A stretch of 49,306 nucleotides of DNA from an uncultured Lachnospiraceae bacterium (GCA_900314295.1 OMUU01000022.1:1-49306), one strand, 5' to 3'; shown: positions 35,764 through 45,301, counted from the stretch's first letter. Made by a program: numbers and translations. The notes: generated from the letters alone by a model not told the origin.

Positions 35764-38199
35764 ATGAAATTCGGACACTTCGACGACACGAACAAAGAGT
35801 ACGTAATCAGCACTCCGCGTACTCCGCTGCCCTGGATCAATTATCTGGGCTCACAGGATTTTTTCAGCCTGATTTCAAACACAGCAGGAGGCTATTCCTT
35901 CTATAAAGACGCGAAGCTTCTCCGGCTCACCAGATATCGTTACAATAACTGCCCTCTGGATAATGGCGGACGCTATTACTACATTAAGGACGGAGATACC
36001 GTCTGGAATCCCGGCTGGCAGCCGACGCAGACCGAGCTCGACAGTTATTCCTGCCGCCATGGCCTCGGTTACACCATTATCACCGGCAGCAAAAATCAGA
36101 TCGAAGCTACGCTTCAGGCCTTCGTCCCGATTCAAGACAGCTGCGAAATTAACCGTGTCATCCTGAAGAATAACTCCTCTTCTACAAGACATCTCGACCT
36201 GTTCAGCTTCGTGGAGTTCTGCCTCTGGAACGCACAGGATGACGCCTCGAACTTCCAGCGCAATTTCTCTACCGGTGAGGTCGAGGTTCTTGGAAATACA
36301 ATCTACCATAAGACCGAATATCGGGAGCGCCGGAATCACTATGCCGTGTATTCTGTGAACCGCGATATTGCCGGATTCGATACCAGCAGGGATGCTTTCA
36401 TCGGTCTCTACAATGGTTTTGCCAATCCGGAAGCGGTGCTGGCAGGTGAGAGCAGAAACAGCATCGCGCACGGCTGGCAGCCGGTAGGAAGTCACCATCT
36501 CAAGGTGGATCTCGCGCCCGGCGCGTCGGAGAGCTTTATTTTTGTTCTCGGATACTGTGAGAATCCGAAGGATCAGAAGTTCGAGGCTCCGAATGTCATC
36601 AACAAAAAGCCGGCCAGGGAGCTTCTCGCAAAATATCAGACAGATGAGCAGGTCGATCAGGCTTTTCAGGATCTGAAGGATTACTGGAGCAGACTTCTGT
36701 CCACCTACACCGTACACACCGATGACGAGAAGCTGAACCGCCTTGTGAACATCTGGAACCAGTACCAGTGCATGGTGACCTTCAATATGAGCCGGAGTGC
36801 CAGCTATTTTGAGAGCGGACTCGGACGCGGCATGGGATTCCGCGATTCCTGTCAGGATCTTCTGGGCTTTGTGCATCTGATTCCCGAAAGGGCACGTGAG
36901 CGCATCCTTGACATCGCGAATACGCAGTTCGAAGACGGAAGTACCTATCATCAGTACCAGCCGCTGACCAAGAAAGGGAACGCGGACATCGGCGGTGGTT
37001 TCAACGACGACCCCCTGTGGCTCATTGCCGCGGTCTGCGCATATATCCGTGAAACCGGCGATTTCTCGATTCTGGATGAAAAATGTGCCTTCGACAGTGA
37101 TTTTTCAAAGGCGGTTCCGCTGATGGACCACCTGAGAAGAAGCTTCCGCTTCACCTCGACACACCGCGGACCGCATGCCCTTCCGCTCATCGGCCGCGCC
37201 GACTGGAATGACTGCCTGAATCTGAACTGTTTCTCGGAGGAACCCGGCGAAAGCTTCCAGACCTTCGGTCCGAGCGAAGGGCCTGTAGCCGAGTCTGTTT
37301 TTATCGCGGGAATGTTTGTAAAGTACGGAAATGAGTATGCGGATCTGTGTGATCAGATCGGACTGGCCGAAGAAGCTTCGACAGCCCGCAAGGACGTGAA
37401 GGCAATGGAGGAGGCTATTGAGGACGCCGGATGGGACGGCAGCTGGTTTGTCCGTGCCTATGACGCATACGGAAAGGCTGTCGGCAGCCATACCTGTGAA
37501 GAAGGACAGATCTATATCGAGCCTCAGGGCATGTGCGTAATGGCAGGCGTCGGTGTTAAGGATGGGAAGGCCGAAGCAGCCTTGAAGAGCGTTGAGGAAA
37601 AGCTTGAGACAAAGTACGGCATCGTCCTTCTGCATCCGGCTTACACGAAATACCATGTCGAGCTCGGTGAAATTTCCTCGTATCCGCCGGGGTACAAGGA
37701 GAATGCAGGCATCTTCTGCCACAACAATCCGTGGATTGCCTGCGCCGAAACAATACTCGGACACGGAAACCGTGCCTTCGAGGTATTCCGCAAGACATGT
37801 CCGATCTATCTGGAGGATATCAGTGAGATTCACCGCACAGAGCCATACGTGTATTGTCAGATGGTCGCCGGTATAGACGCCCCGACCTTCGGCGAGGGCA
37901 AGAACAGCTGGCTCACCGGCACCGCCGCATGGACCTTTACAGCTATGAGCCAGTATATCCTCGGCATTCAGCCAACATTCCGCGGCCTGAAAATCGACCC
38001 GTGCATCCCGGACACGCTGAGCGGATATTCCCTTGACCGCACCTTCCGCGGCGCCCGGTACCACATCACCGTGGACAACTCCGCCCATGTGCAGAAGGGT
38101 GTAAAGTCTGTGACGGTAGACGGAATGCCTCTGAATGGAAATGTAATTCCTCCAAGGCCGGAGGGGACAGACGTTAATGTTGTAGTGGTCCTCGGCTGA
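35764..38199 (+). CDS. Cellobiose phosphorylase (GH94)
   Basis: 811 residues from the ATG at 35764 with a strong AGAGGAGG site. The start ([27 protein letters not shown]) and blocks such as [22 protein letters not shown] and [12 protein letters not shown] closely resemble what I recall of the clostridial cellobiose phosphorylase. The catalytic Asp lies in [10 protein letters not shown] (D480/D483 region). It converts cellobiose and phosphate to glucose-1-phosphate and glucose, saving one ATP. It is cytoplasmic. The divergent LacI gene and ABC transporter complete a cellobiose module. Chitobiose or cellodextrin specificity is less likely. Confidence 0.94.
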   Translation: MKFGHFDDTNKEYVISTPRTPLPWINYLGSQDFFSLISNTAGGYSFYKDAKLLRLTRYRYNNCPLDNGGRYYYIKDGDTVWNPGWQPTQTELDSYSCRHGLGYTIITGSKNQIEATLQAFVPIQDSCEINRVILKNNSSSTRHLDLFSFVEFCLWNAQDDASNFQRNFSTGEVEVLGNTIYHKTEYRERRNHYAVYSVNRDIAGFDTSRDAFIGLYNGFANPEAVLAGESRNSIAHGWQPVGSHHLKVDLAPGASESFIFVLGYCENPKDQKFEAPNVINKKPARELLAKYQTDEQVDQAFQDLKDYWSRLLSTYTVHTDDEKLNRLVNIWNQYQCMVTFNMSRSASYFESGLGRGMGFRDSCQDLLGFVHLIPERARERILDIANTQFEDGSTYHQYQPLTKKGNADIGGGFNDDPLWLIAAVCAYIRETGDFSILDEKCAFDSDFSKAVPLMDHLRRSFRFTSTHRGPHALPLIGRADWNDCLNLNCFSEEPGESFQTFGPSEGPVAESVFIAGMFVKYGNEYADLCDQIGLAEEASTARKDVKAMEEAIEDAGWDGSWFVRAYDAYGKAVGSHTCEEGQIYIEPQGMCVMAGVGVKDGKAEAALKSVEEKLETKYGIVLLHPAYTKYHVELGEISSYPPGYKENAGIFCHNNPWIACAETILGHGNRAFEVFRKTCPIYLEDISEIHRTEPYVYCQMVAGIDAPTFGEGKNSWLTGTAAWTFTAMSQYILGIQPTFRGLKIDPCIPDTLSGYSLDRTFRGARYHITVDNSAHVQKGVKSVTVDGMPLNGNVIPPRPEGTDVNVVVVLG

Positions 38200-38233
38200 T
38201 CGTCGGGTTTTTATATAAACGTTTGACTCATCG

Positions 38234-38273
38234 ATAAAAGCCTGCAAGCATATTTTTGCTTGCAGGCTTTTAT
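38234..38273 (+). terminator. Terminator of the phosphorylase gene
   Basis: Perfect 16-bp stem ATAAAAGCCTGCAAGC/GCTTGCAGGCTTTTAT with an 8-nt loop. Confidence 0.92.
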
Positions 38274-38303
38274 GTCCTCGTAAACCCGCGAACAGAATAA
38301 AAT

Positions 38304-38343
38304 GAAAAGGGCCTCGCACGTTTGATGCGACACCCTTTCTTTT
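38304..38343 (-). terminator. Terminator of the purine permease gene (possibly bidirectional)
   Basis: AAAGGG..TCGCA pairs with TGCGA..CCCTTT, with T-rich tracts on both sides. Confidence 0.75.
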
Positions 38344-38394
38344 CGTTCCGTTTATATTGTCTCGGCTTAAATGCTTTTGATATTGTATCAGTGC

Positions 38395-39765
38395 TTACGA
38401 GAAGTTCGTAACCAGCGATACAATCCTCAGACAGAACAGGACAAATACCACCCACATTACCGGGCTGACGTCCTTGGCCTTCTTCTCGAATACCTTCAGG
38501 ATAACCCAGGTCAGGATACCGAACATGATACCCGTCGCGATGGAGTATGCCAGCGGCATCATCAGCATCGCCATGTATGCGGCTGCCGTGTCGGCAATGT
38601 CTCCTTCAAAATTAATCTTCTTTGCGGAAGAGATCATCAGCATGCCGACATACAGAAGAGCCGGAGCTGTAGCGAAGCTCGGGATTGCAAGGAAGATCGG
38701 GCTCAGGAACAGGGACAGAATGAACATCACGCCGGTTGTGACAGCGGTCAGACCTGTGCGTCCGCCTGCAGCTACACCTGCACTGGACTCTACAAAGGAG
38801 GTAATGGTGGATGTACCAAGGCAGGCACCGGCAACGGTACCGATCGCATCGGACATGAGTACACGGCCTACACGGGGAAGATTTCCATTTTCATCCAGCA
38901 GTCCCGCCTTATCTGCGACACCGACAACTGTTCCGACAGTATCGAACAGATCGACATACAGGAAGCTGAACATGATTGCGATGAACTGAATCAGATGCTG
39001 TCCGGCCCATGCAAAATTAAATTTAAATGCTGTGTTCGCGATGCCTCCGAGCTGAAGACCTGCGGAGAAATTCGGGAATACGCTGTAAACGCCTGCGTCA
39101 ATGTCAACGACATACCAGCCCGCTGCCTGCGCGATCATTCCGAGAACCCAGGTAGCGATAATTCCGATCAGAACAGAGCCTTTTACATTGTAGTGAACCA
39201 GGATCAGGATGATGAGGAATCCGATCAGCGCCAGAGCAACGTCCGGTTTGCTGAAATCACCGAGGCCAACCTTTGTGGAATCGTTTGCCACAACAATGTT
39301 GGCATTCTGCAGACCGATAAACGCTACGAACAGACCGATGCCGGCGGAAATGCCGTTCTTCAGGTTCGCCGGAATTCCGTTGATGATCTGCTCACGAACC
39401 TTGAACAGGGACATGATGATAAAGATGATACCTTCTACAAATACGGCTGTCAGGCAGATTGTGAAGGCATCTGCCTGTCCTCCGAGTTCTCCCAGACATA
39501 CGGTATAAGCGAAATACGCGTTCAGTCCGAGACCTGCGGAAAGAGCAATCGGATAGTTTGCGAAAAATCCCATGATGAAGGTGGCAATCGCAGAAGCAAG
39601 CGCTGTTGCTACGAATACGCCGCTGCGATCCATAACCGTACCCAGAATGTTGGGGTTGACGGCCAGGATGTAAGCCATCGTCAGGAAAGTTGTGAGACCA
39701 GCGATGATCTCCGTCTTCACGGTCGTGCCGTGCTCTTTGAGTTTGAAAATTTTCTCCATCTCCAC
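38395..39765 (-). CDS. AzgA-type purine (guanine/hypoxanthine/adenine) permease
   Basis: 456 residues (or 454 from the ATG two codons in) with about 13 membrane segments. The NCS2/AzgA signature includes AGLTTFLTMAYILAVNP at the start, GLGLNAYFAYTV, and the DLFDTVGT and SAGVAAGGRTGLTA blocks. It imports purine bases by proton symport, feeding hpt. The likely start is GTG at 39765; the ribosome binding site is unusually distant with a hairpin between. No purine riboswitch was found upstream. Confidence 0.94.
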   Translation of the reverse strand: MEMEKIFKLKEHGTTVKTEIIAGLTTFLTMAYILAVNPNILGTVMDRSGVFVATALASAIATFIMGFFANYPIALSAGLGLNAYFAYTVCLGELGGQADAFTICLTAVFVEGIIFIIMSLFKVREQIINGIPANLKNGISAGIGLFVAFIGLQNANIVVANDSTKVGLGDFSKPDVALALIGFLIILILVHYNVKGSVLIGIIATWVLGMIAQAAGWYVVDIDAGVYSVFPNFSAGLQLGGIANTAFKFNFAWAGQHLIQFIAIMFSFLYVDLFDTVGTVVGVADKAGLLDENGNLPRVGRVLMSDAIGTVAGACLGTSTITSFVESSAGVAAGGRTGLTAVTTGVMFILSLFLSPIFLAIPSFATAPALLYVGMLMISSAKKINFEGDIADTAAAYMAMLMMPLAYSIATGIMFGILTWVILKVFEKKAKDVSPVMWVVFVLFCLRIVSLVTNFS

Positions 39766-39767
39766 TC

Positions 39768-39789
39768 GCCGGAATAACCGGCTCCTCCT
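39768..39789 (-). promoter_or_regulatory. Shine-Dalgarno separated from the start by a hairpin
   Basis: AGGAGG (39789-39784) is 18 nt from the GTG start. A perfect 5-bp hairpin GCCGG-TTATT-CCGGC (39782-39768) fills the gap and would bring the two into normal spacing when folded. Confidence 0.55.
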
Positions 39790-39823
39790 TTTGTAAAAAT
39801 GTAAATAGTTGATTTATGATTCA

Positions 39824-39855
39824 TCCGCGAAACGCAGACATCTGCCCTTCGCGGA
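39824..39855 (-). promoter_or_regulatory. Leader hairpin of the purine permease gene
   Basis: TCCGCGAA/TTCGCGGA stem with an inner GCAGA/TCTGC pair. No U-run follows. 39860-39996 holds short inverted repeats but no gene. Confidence 0.4.
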
Positions 39856-39996
39856 GCAACCACCCATAGAAAACCACTCATTCCAAATCGTTCATATCAA
39901 TTCGTTTCAAAATCTCGGAATGGAACAACTATCCATATAAAAACCGCTCATACATAATTCCTCATCCCGGTCATTTTCGAAGAAACGATACGCACC

Positions 39997-40527
39997 TCAG
40001 AGTGAAAAATCAAATGTGTCGCTTCCGATCTCCTGATTTTTCCAGTTCATCAGCCAGAGCATCATTTCCCTTTCCCCGGCTTTTTCGAGCGTCTCCATGC
40101 AGCCCTCAATATTCTCTGCATTAAAAAAGCCCTCTTCTGCCAGAAGCTTCAGCACAGGTAAATTCCTGTCAGCGGCGAGATGCCGCAGAATTTCCTCCAG
40201 CTTTTCACGGATTCTGGTGCGGTACTCCTCTGCCTTCTCCGGTGACAGATCCTCCGGGTACTTAAGGCGCATCAGCATCATTTCCACCCGCCTGGAATCC
40301 ATCCAGGTCCGGTCAAGCACCCTGTCATAAACGGAAAAATCATACTCCTTCCCGTTTCTTCCGAATCCGGTCAGAAGGTCATTCATCATATAGGTATTCT
40401 CAACCGGAAATACAAGAACCGTGTCAGAATTCTGAAGTTTTATTCTGTCTGTGTCCCTGTCACTGACGCTATGTGCATATTTTAACAGAATTGCGTCTCT
40501 TTTTAAATACTTATCTATCGATACCAT
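39997..40527 (-). CDS. Uncharacterised 176-residue protein of the MoxR/VWA cluster
   Basis: Not recognised. It is highly charged and mostly helical, with no membrane segment or signal peptide. The C-terminal half (LPVLKLLAEEGFFNAENIEGCMETLEKAG then EMMLWLMNW) has the look of an ankyrin- or HEAT-like pair of helices. It follows the MoxR gene by 63 nt on the same strand and is probably co-transcribed, so it may be a partner or adaptor of that ATPase. The start ATG has only a weak ribosome binding site. Confidence 0.7.
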   Translation of the reverse strand: MVSIDKYLKRDAILLKYAHSVSDRDTDRIKLQNSDTVLVFPVENTYMMNDLLTGFGRNGKEYDFSVYDRVLDRTWMDSRRVEMMLMRLKYPEDLSPEKAEEYRTRIREKLEEILRHLAADRNLPVLKLLAEEGFFNAENIEGCMETLEKAGEREMMLWLMNWKNQEIGSDTFDFSL

Positions 40528-40590
40528 GTCTGAAACCGTTTGTTCCGTTACTATCGCAACGCTCCCGTAAATAATATGGCTGTTCCTTCC

Positions 40591-42099
40591 TCAGATCGCA
40601 TTGACTTCCCTGGAAAGTTCTTTTTCCCGCTCGGAGAGCATAAACTTCTTGTGATACCGGAAATATTCTTCATTTCCGTGTGCCGTCAGGAAACGGACAC
40701 TGTAGTCGTTGACGGTAAGCTCCGTCACCAGAAGCAGCATCTCATTACCATCGCCGAAGGAGCGGCTGACAAAATCAAATACATTCGTAATCTCACTGCT
40801 GATCCGGGAAGCGCTCTCCTTCATAGAACCGACGCATTCCGAGAAAATTCTTTTTACAATATCAAATTCTTTATCCGACCCCGCTGGTTTTTCCAGGCGG
40901 AACTCCTTCAGACATTCTCCCGCAAAAGCAATGGGATACTGCCGCCTGAGTCTCTCATCCTCCGTGATTCCGTTCGCCGCCGTCAGCTCCCGCAGCTTCT
41001 GCTCCTCTTCCTGCATTGCCTCTGTCAAAAGCTCCGAAACCGTCTGTGCATTTTTTCCCTGAATCTTTTCCCCGATTCCGGCAAGCCCGCCGTGCAGACT
41101 CTTCAGGCAGTCTTCCTCACGCACGTTCTCCCGGATCTCCGGAAGCAGTGCCTCCGTCAAAAGGCCGAGCAGCGTGATTCTCTCGTCAAAGGGAGCCTTC
41201 TCTGCCCTCGCCACAATCTGGCTATCCGCGGATCCGTCCAGAATCCGGCGGATCTGATAGTCTTCGCGATATTTCCGGTACAGCTCATAATACGTTGCGA
41301 ATTCCGCGGCGATTCTCGGGTGATGCAGATACTGTCCAATCAGCATCTCGTCAACCGGGAAGTTCTGCTCCTCATAGAGAAAAACCGCCTCGGAGAGATC
41401 TTCCCATCCCCGGGCTGTCACATAATTCTTGCCGTCAACCGTCGTCTCGATCGAATAGAAATCATCCGGATTGATGTCCAGATACGACTGAATCGCCTTG
41501 TGAATTCCCTGCTTCTCTGCGTAAGCCTTCCACGTCGGATAATCCGGTTCGGCCTTCAGGACCTTTAAACGGTCCAGCGTGACAATATCAAACTCATGAA
41601 CCGAACGGTTGTACTCCGGCGGGTTGCCGGCGGTCACAACCACCCACCCTTTCGGAATCTGGTGATTGCCGAAGGTCTTGTACTGCAAAAACTGAAGCAT
41701 CGACGGGCCAAGCGTTTCCGACACGCAGTTGATCTCATCCAGGAAGAGAATCCCTTCCTTTTTTCCGGATTTTTCCATGTTTTCATACATGGAAGCGATA
41801 ATCTCACTCATCGTATATTCGGAGACGTTGCACGCCTCCCCCTGATAGGTCTTCCGGGAGATAAAGGGCAGACCGAGAGCGCTCTGCCTCGTGTGGTGCG
41901 TCATGGAATAAGACACGAGAGAAATATCCAGCTCCTTCGCGATCTGCTCCATGATTGCCGTCTTACCGATTCCCGGCGCTCCGATCAAAAAAACCGGTCT
42001 CTGCTTTTCCAGAGGAATTCTGTAGTTTCCATATGCATCCTTCATCAGATAGATGATCACTGCCTGACGAATCTGTTCCTTTGCCTGCTGAATATTCAT
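40591..42099 (-). CDS. MoxR-like AAA+ ATPase
   Basis: 502 residues. Walker A is GAPGIGKT (40-47), Walker B is ILFLDEINCV, and the sensor-1 region is VVVTAGNPPEYN. MoxR ATPases remodel or activate partner proteins, usually a VWA-domain protein encoded next door, as here. The ~220 residues after the AAA core are a helical extension of unknown role. It starts 84 nt after the VWA gene ends. Confidence 0.92.
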   Translation of the reverse strand: MNIQQAKEQIRQAVIIYLMKDAYGNYRIPLEKQRPVFLIGAPGIGKTAIMEQIAKELDISLVSYSMTHHTRQSALGLPFISRKTYQGEACNVSEYTMSEIIASMYENMEKSGKKEGILFLDEINCVSETLGPSMLQFLQYKTFGNHQIPKGWVVVTAGNPPEYNRSVHEFDIVTLDRLKVLKAEPDYPTWKAYAEKQGIHKAIQSYLDINPDDFYSIETTVDGKNYVTARGWEDLSEAVFLYEEQNFPVDEMLIGQYLHHPRIAAEFATYYELYRKYREDYQIRRILDGSADSQIVARAEKAPFDERITLLGLLTEALLPEIRENVREEDCLKSLHGGLAGIGEKIQGKNAQTVSELLTEAMQEEEQKLRELTAANGITEDERLRRQYPIAFAGECLKEFRLEKPAGSDKEFDIVKRIFSECVGSMKESASRISSEITNVFDFVSRSFGDGNEMLLLVTELTVNDYSVRFLTAHGNEEYFRYHKKFMLSEREKELSREVNAI

Positions 42100-42183
42100 G
42101 CCTGTCTCTTTCTATCTTTATTCTTGCAAAAAATCCGGCCGATCCGCTCATGATTACGTTTTCAGAAGTCCGGCCGTACGTTT

Positions 42184-43863
42184 TTATGAATCAGAGGCAG
42201 GTATTTCCGGCCTCAAATCTTCCGCTTCAAGAACCACCCTCATGGCCCACGATGGCACCTTCGGAATCTCAAATCCCTCTCTGACAAAAATAAACGCCGT
42301 CTGATACTCCGGTTTCCGAAGCGGAAACGTTCCGTATCCGTCTGTAAAATACAAAAGTCCCCGGAGATTTCGCAGCTCTCCGGAAGCCCTCATCCGGTCT
42401 ACCCGCTCAAACACCGGCCGAAAATCCGTGCCCCCGGACCCGGAAATCTGAATGCTCTTCATATACCGCTCGAACTCTTCCTCGGAGGTTATTTTTCTGT
42501 CCTCCTGTATCTCACTGTCACATTGTATGATATGAAGATTCATCCGCTCTGTAAAGCTTTCTGTCGTCTTCAGCACAGACCAGGTCTTGTGCAGGAAATT
42601 CCGGATCGTCGATCCCTGACAGGATCCCGAGGTGTCCAGCGCAATAACAAAATCACGGATCTTCATCGTTTCCCGGTATTCCAGCGGCTCGATGAGCGGC
42701 ATGTTCCGGTAAAGCTGCATCCCATACGTATAATAGATATAGTCAAACTCATCCGGATTGACATGCACCTCTTCCGCAGATCTCGCAAACTTCCGGAGAA
42801 ACGACTCGTACTCTCCGCTTTTGCGGTACTGCTCATGAAATACCTTTTTCAGACTACCGGAGGTCCTCGCCTGATTCTTCTCAAAGGATTCCATATCCTT
42901 CTGCACACCGCTGCTGATGGTCTGCCACTTCTGCCCGACCGAATCTCCGCCTCTTCGAATGATCATCTCCTTCCAGACATGATCCTCCAGCAGCCATGGC
43001 TCATGCAGGTCAAAATGAAAAAGTTCCCGCAGCTCCCGCATCAGATCCTGATCTGCCGCGAGTGCTTCTTTTTCTCCCCGGAACAGCCGATAGAGGCTCT
43101 CGGCAGTCATCTGCTTAGCGTGCCGGCGCAGCTCCTGGATCCGGTTTCTTCGCTCCCAGTCTTCCGGAAGCTCCAGATCATGCAGGTTACACTCGATCAC
43201 CGCGTTCTCCGCGGCGATATCAGCCGCCACATCCCATAGATCGGTTTCCAGCCTCGTATACCGGAACGGATGGCAAAAGAGACAGTGAAAAATCATATGC
43301 AGGAAGGTCCGGATCAGTCTGGTCTGATCCTCCCGGAACAGCCGGATCACAGACTCCGCATCACAGTAAATATAGCTCCCGTTGGTTCCGATCCCAGCCG
43401 GAAGATCCGCCAGACGGTATCCTCCCGCGTCAATTCCAATGAAACTGTTTGCCAGCTTTTCACCGAAGGTTCTCTTCCCACTGCTTCGCTTTGCGCCTTC
43501 CTTATCGTCTTTTCTGCCGCTTTCCTTATCCGCCTCTTCTTCGTCAGAAATCCGAAAGGAACAAACTCCATTTCCTTTTACACGGTCTTCCCGCTCTGCC
43601 ATCCCTGCCGCAGTTCCGGGCATCCGGCCCATATGAATCCCGTTTGCCCGGTCTGTTTTCCCATCCTCCATCGCTGAAGACGGTGTAAAAAAGACTACCG
43701 GCATAGCCAGGATCGCCCGGTTCAGATACGGCATTTCCGTGATCAGCTTATCCCGCGCAAACTGCAGGATCTGTCCGGCAAGTGCTTCCCGCGGATCCGA
43801 ACATGTGTTCTTTCCTCTCTCTGTTTCCTGTCTCTTATCTGATGCCATTCCTTTTTCTTTCAT
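42184..43863 (-). CDS. VWA-like domain protein with metallopeptidase-like N-terminus
   Basis: 559 residues. The C-terminal VWA-like domain has the MIDAS motif DTSGSC at about 410 and a later TDG (YFTDGYG). The N-terminal half resembles the DUF2201-type putative metallopeptidase, with a HMIFHCLFCHP segment near 190-200 at the expected HExxH-like position. The glutamate is absent, so peptidase activity is doubtful. A low-complexity charged stretch lies at ~75-130. The pair with MoxR is a classic ATPase/VWA module. The start could also be the ATG six codons in. Confidence 0.88.
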   Translation of the reverse strand: MKEKGMASDKRQETERGKNTCSDPREALAGQILQFARDKLITEMPYLNRAILAMPVVFFTPSSAMEDGKTDRANGIHMGRMPGTAAGMAEREDRVKGNGVCSFRISDEEEADKESGRKDDKEGAKRSSGKRTFGEKLANSFIGIDAGGYRLADLPAGIGTNGSYIYCDAESVIRLFREDQTRLIRTFLHMIFHCLFCHPFRYTRLETDLWDVAADIAAENAVIECNLHDLELPEDWERRNRIQELRRHAKQMTAESLYRLFRGEKEALAADQDLMRELRELFHFDLHEPWLLEDHVWKEMIIRRGGDSVGQKWQTISSGVQKDMESFEKNQARTSGSLKKVFHEQYRKSGEYESFLRKFARSAEEVHVNPDEFDYIYYTYGMQLYRNMPLIEPLEYRETMKIRDFVIALDTSGSCQGSTIRNFLHKTWSVLKTTESFTERMNLHIIQCDSEIQEDRKITSEEEFERYMKSIQISGSGGTDFRPVFERVDRMRASGELRNLRGLLYFTDGYGTFPLRKPEYQTAFIFVREGFEIPKVPSWAMRVVLEAEDLRPEIPASDS

Positions 43864-43915
43864 TTCTTACGCGCGCTACGCGGCAGGCGAACCTTCTTCG
43901 TTTTCGAAGAGCTTA
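43864..43915. repeat. Repeat family B, copy 3
   Basis: Fills the entire gap between the VWA start codon and the aroF stop codon; TTTTCGAAGAGCTTAT and CTTACGCGCGC match the family. Confidence 0.65.
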
Positions 43916-44953
43916 TTATACAATAATGTCCGCCAGCTCACAGATCAGCTTCTCGGACTTCTCCCATCCGAGGCAGGGATCTGTGATCGATTTTCCGTAG
44001 ACACCTTCGCCGATCTTCTGGTTTCCGTCCTCGAGGTAGCTCTCGATCATGAGTCCTTTCACCATCTTCCGGATGTCTTCGGACACATGCATGCTGTGAA
44101 GGACGTCCTTCGCGATCCGGATCTGTTCCATGTATTTCTTGCCGGAGTTGGCGTGATTGCAGTCCACGATCACCGCCGGGTTCTGCAGGTCACGCTCCGC
44201 ATAGAGCTCACAGACATTCCGCAGATCCTCATAATGATAATTCGGCATGCTGTTGTTGAACTTGTCCACATATCCCCGCAGAATAGCGTGCGCCATCGGG
44301 TTTCCCGTCGTCTGCACCTCCCAGCCCCTGTAGAGGAATTTCTGTCTGGACTGCGCCGCCGTGATGGAATTCATCATTACCGTCAGATCGCCGGATGTCG
44401 GATTCTTCATTCCGGCCGGAATGCCGATGCCGCTCGCCACCAGACGATGCAGCTGATCCTCCACGGACCGCGCGCCGACCGCCACATAGGACAGGAGATC
44501 CGACAGATATCTGTGATTCTCCGGATAGAGCATTTCCTCCGCGCAGGTGAAGCCGGTCTCCCGGATTACCCGTGTATGCATCTCACGGATCGCGATAATA
44601 CCCGCGAGCATATCCTCTTTTCCTTCGGGATCCGGCTGATGCAGCATCCCCTTATATCCGGTGCCGAGCGTTCTCGGCTTATTCGTATACACACGTGGAA
44701 TGATAAAAATTTTGTCCTTTACCTTTTCCTGTACCTTTGCCAGGCGGGTCATATAATCCAGAACAGCATCTTCATTGTCCGCGGAGCAAGGCCCGATAAT
44801 CAGAAGAAAGCGGTCATCCTTTCCGGTAAAGATCGCTTCGATCTCCCGATCTCTCTGCTCTTTGATGTCTTTCAGCTTCTGGTCGAGAGGAAACTCCTCC
44901 TTCAGTTCCTGCGGTGTCGGAAGTTTCCGGATAAAATTCATCTGCATTTCCAT
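43916..44953 (-). CDS. 3-deoxy-7-phosphoheptulonate synthase (DAHP synthase, AroG type)
   Basis: 345 residues, type I. Landmarks are IGPCSADNEDAVLDY, PRVYTNKPRTLGTGYKG, VGARSVEDQLHRL, IPAGMKNPTSG and IVDCNHANSGK. It condenses phosphoenolpyruvate and erythrose-4-phosphate in the first step of the shikimate pathway. The ATG at 44953 follows GAGGAG; two more in-frame Mets lie within five codons. Feedback specificity (Phe, Tyr or Trp) cannot be read from sequence by eye. Confidence 0.95.
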   Translation of the reverse strand: MEMQMNFIRKLPTPQELKEEFPLDQKLKDIKEQRDREIEAIFTGKDDRFLLIIGPCSADNEDAVLDYMTRLAKVQEKVKDKIFIIPRVYTNKPRTLGTGYKGMLHQPDPEGKEDMLAGIIAIREMHTRVIRETGFTCAEEMLYPENHRYLSDLLSYVAVGARSVEDQLHRLVASGIGIPAGMKNPTSGDLTVMMNSITAAQSRQKFLYRGWEVQTTGNPMAHAILRGYVDKFNNSMPNYHYEDLRNVCELYAERDLQNPAVIVDCNHANSGKKYMEQIRIAKDVLHSMHVSEDIRKMVKGLMIESYLEDGNQKIGEGVYGKSITDPCLGWEKSEKLICELADIIV

Positions 44954-45039
44954 AATTATTAAATCTCCTCATCCACTGCTCTGATATAATCAGCAGTCAT
45001 TTTCGTGCTTTAAAGCGCAAAAGAAAATCTGTAGTCTTT

Positions 45040-45067
45040 ATGATACCATAAAAACCATTCAAATCAA
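45040..45067 (-). promoter_or_regulatory. Promoter of the DAHP synthase gene
   Basis: Reverse strand TTGATT (45067-45062), 16-bp spacer, TATCAT (45045-45040) with an upstream TGG, an extended -10. A TTTCGTGCTTTAAAGCGCAAAA inverted repeat at ~45001-45022, just downstream of the start, may be an operator. Confidence 0.75.
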
Positions 45068-45190
45068 CCCGGCCCCGGACATTTCTCAAGTCCGCACGAT
45101 CTTCATAGTTACTACTTGTGAATTTTATTCTCTTCCGCCTGTTCTTACCTATGCACTTTATGGTAACATCGTAATATAGCTGATTTGCCT

Positions 45191-45260
45191 CTTAAGCAAA
45201 CTGATGTCGATCTGCATCTTTATGGCTTAAGCAACCTGATGTTGATCTGCATCCTTATAT
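45191..45260. repeat. 35-bp direct repeat upstream of yitT-like gene
   Basis: Two units (45191, 45226) of CTTAAGCAAACTGATGTCGA plus TCTGCATCTTTAT with 4-5 differences. The second runs into TATAAT (45258-45263), a likely -10 without a good -35. Confidence 0.85.
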
Positions 45261-45301
45261 AATATGCATCATCCCTCACTTACGCAAGGAGGAATACATG
45301 G

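Noticed and set aside
38371-39777. 468-codon frame antisense to the purine permease
   Set aside because: Cys/Asp-rich translation without membrane segments or motifs; the opposite strand encodes a convincing permease.
39766-39996. Purine riboswitch before the purine permease
   Set aside because: The conserved junction elements of the purine aptamer are not present; only simple hairpins are seen.
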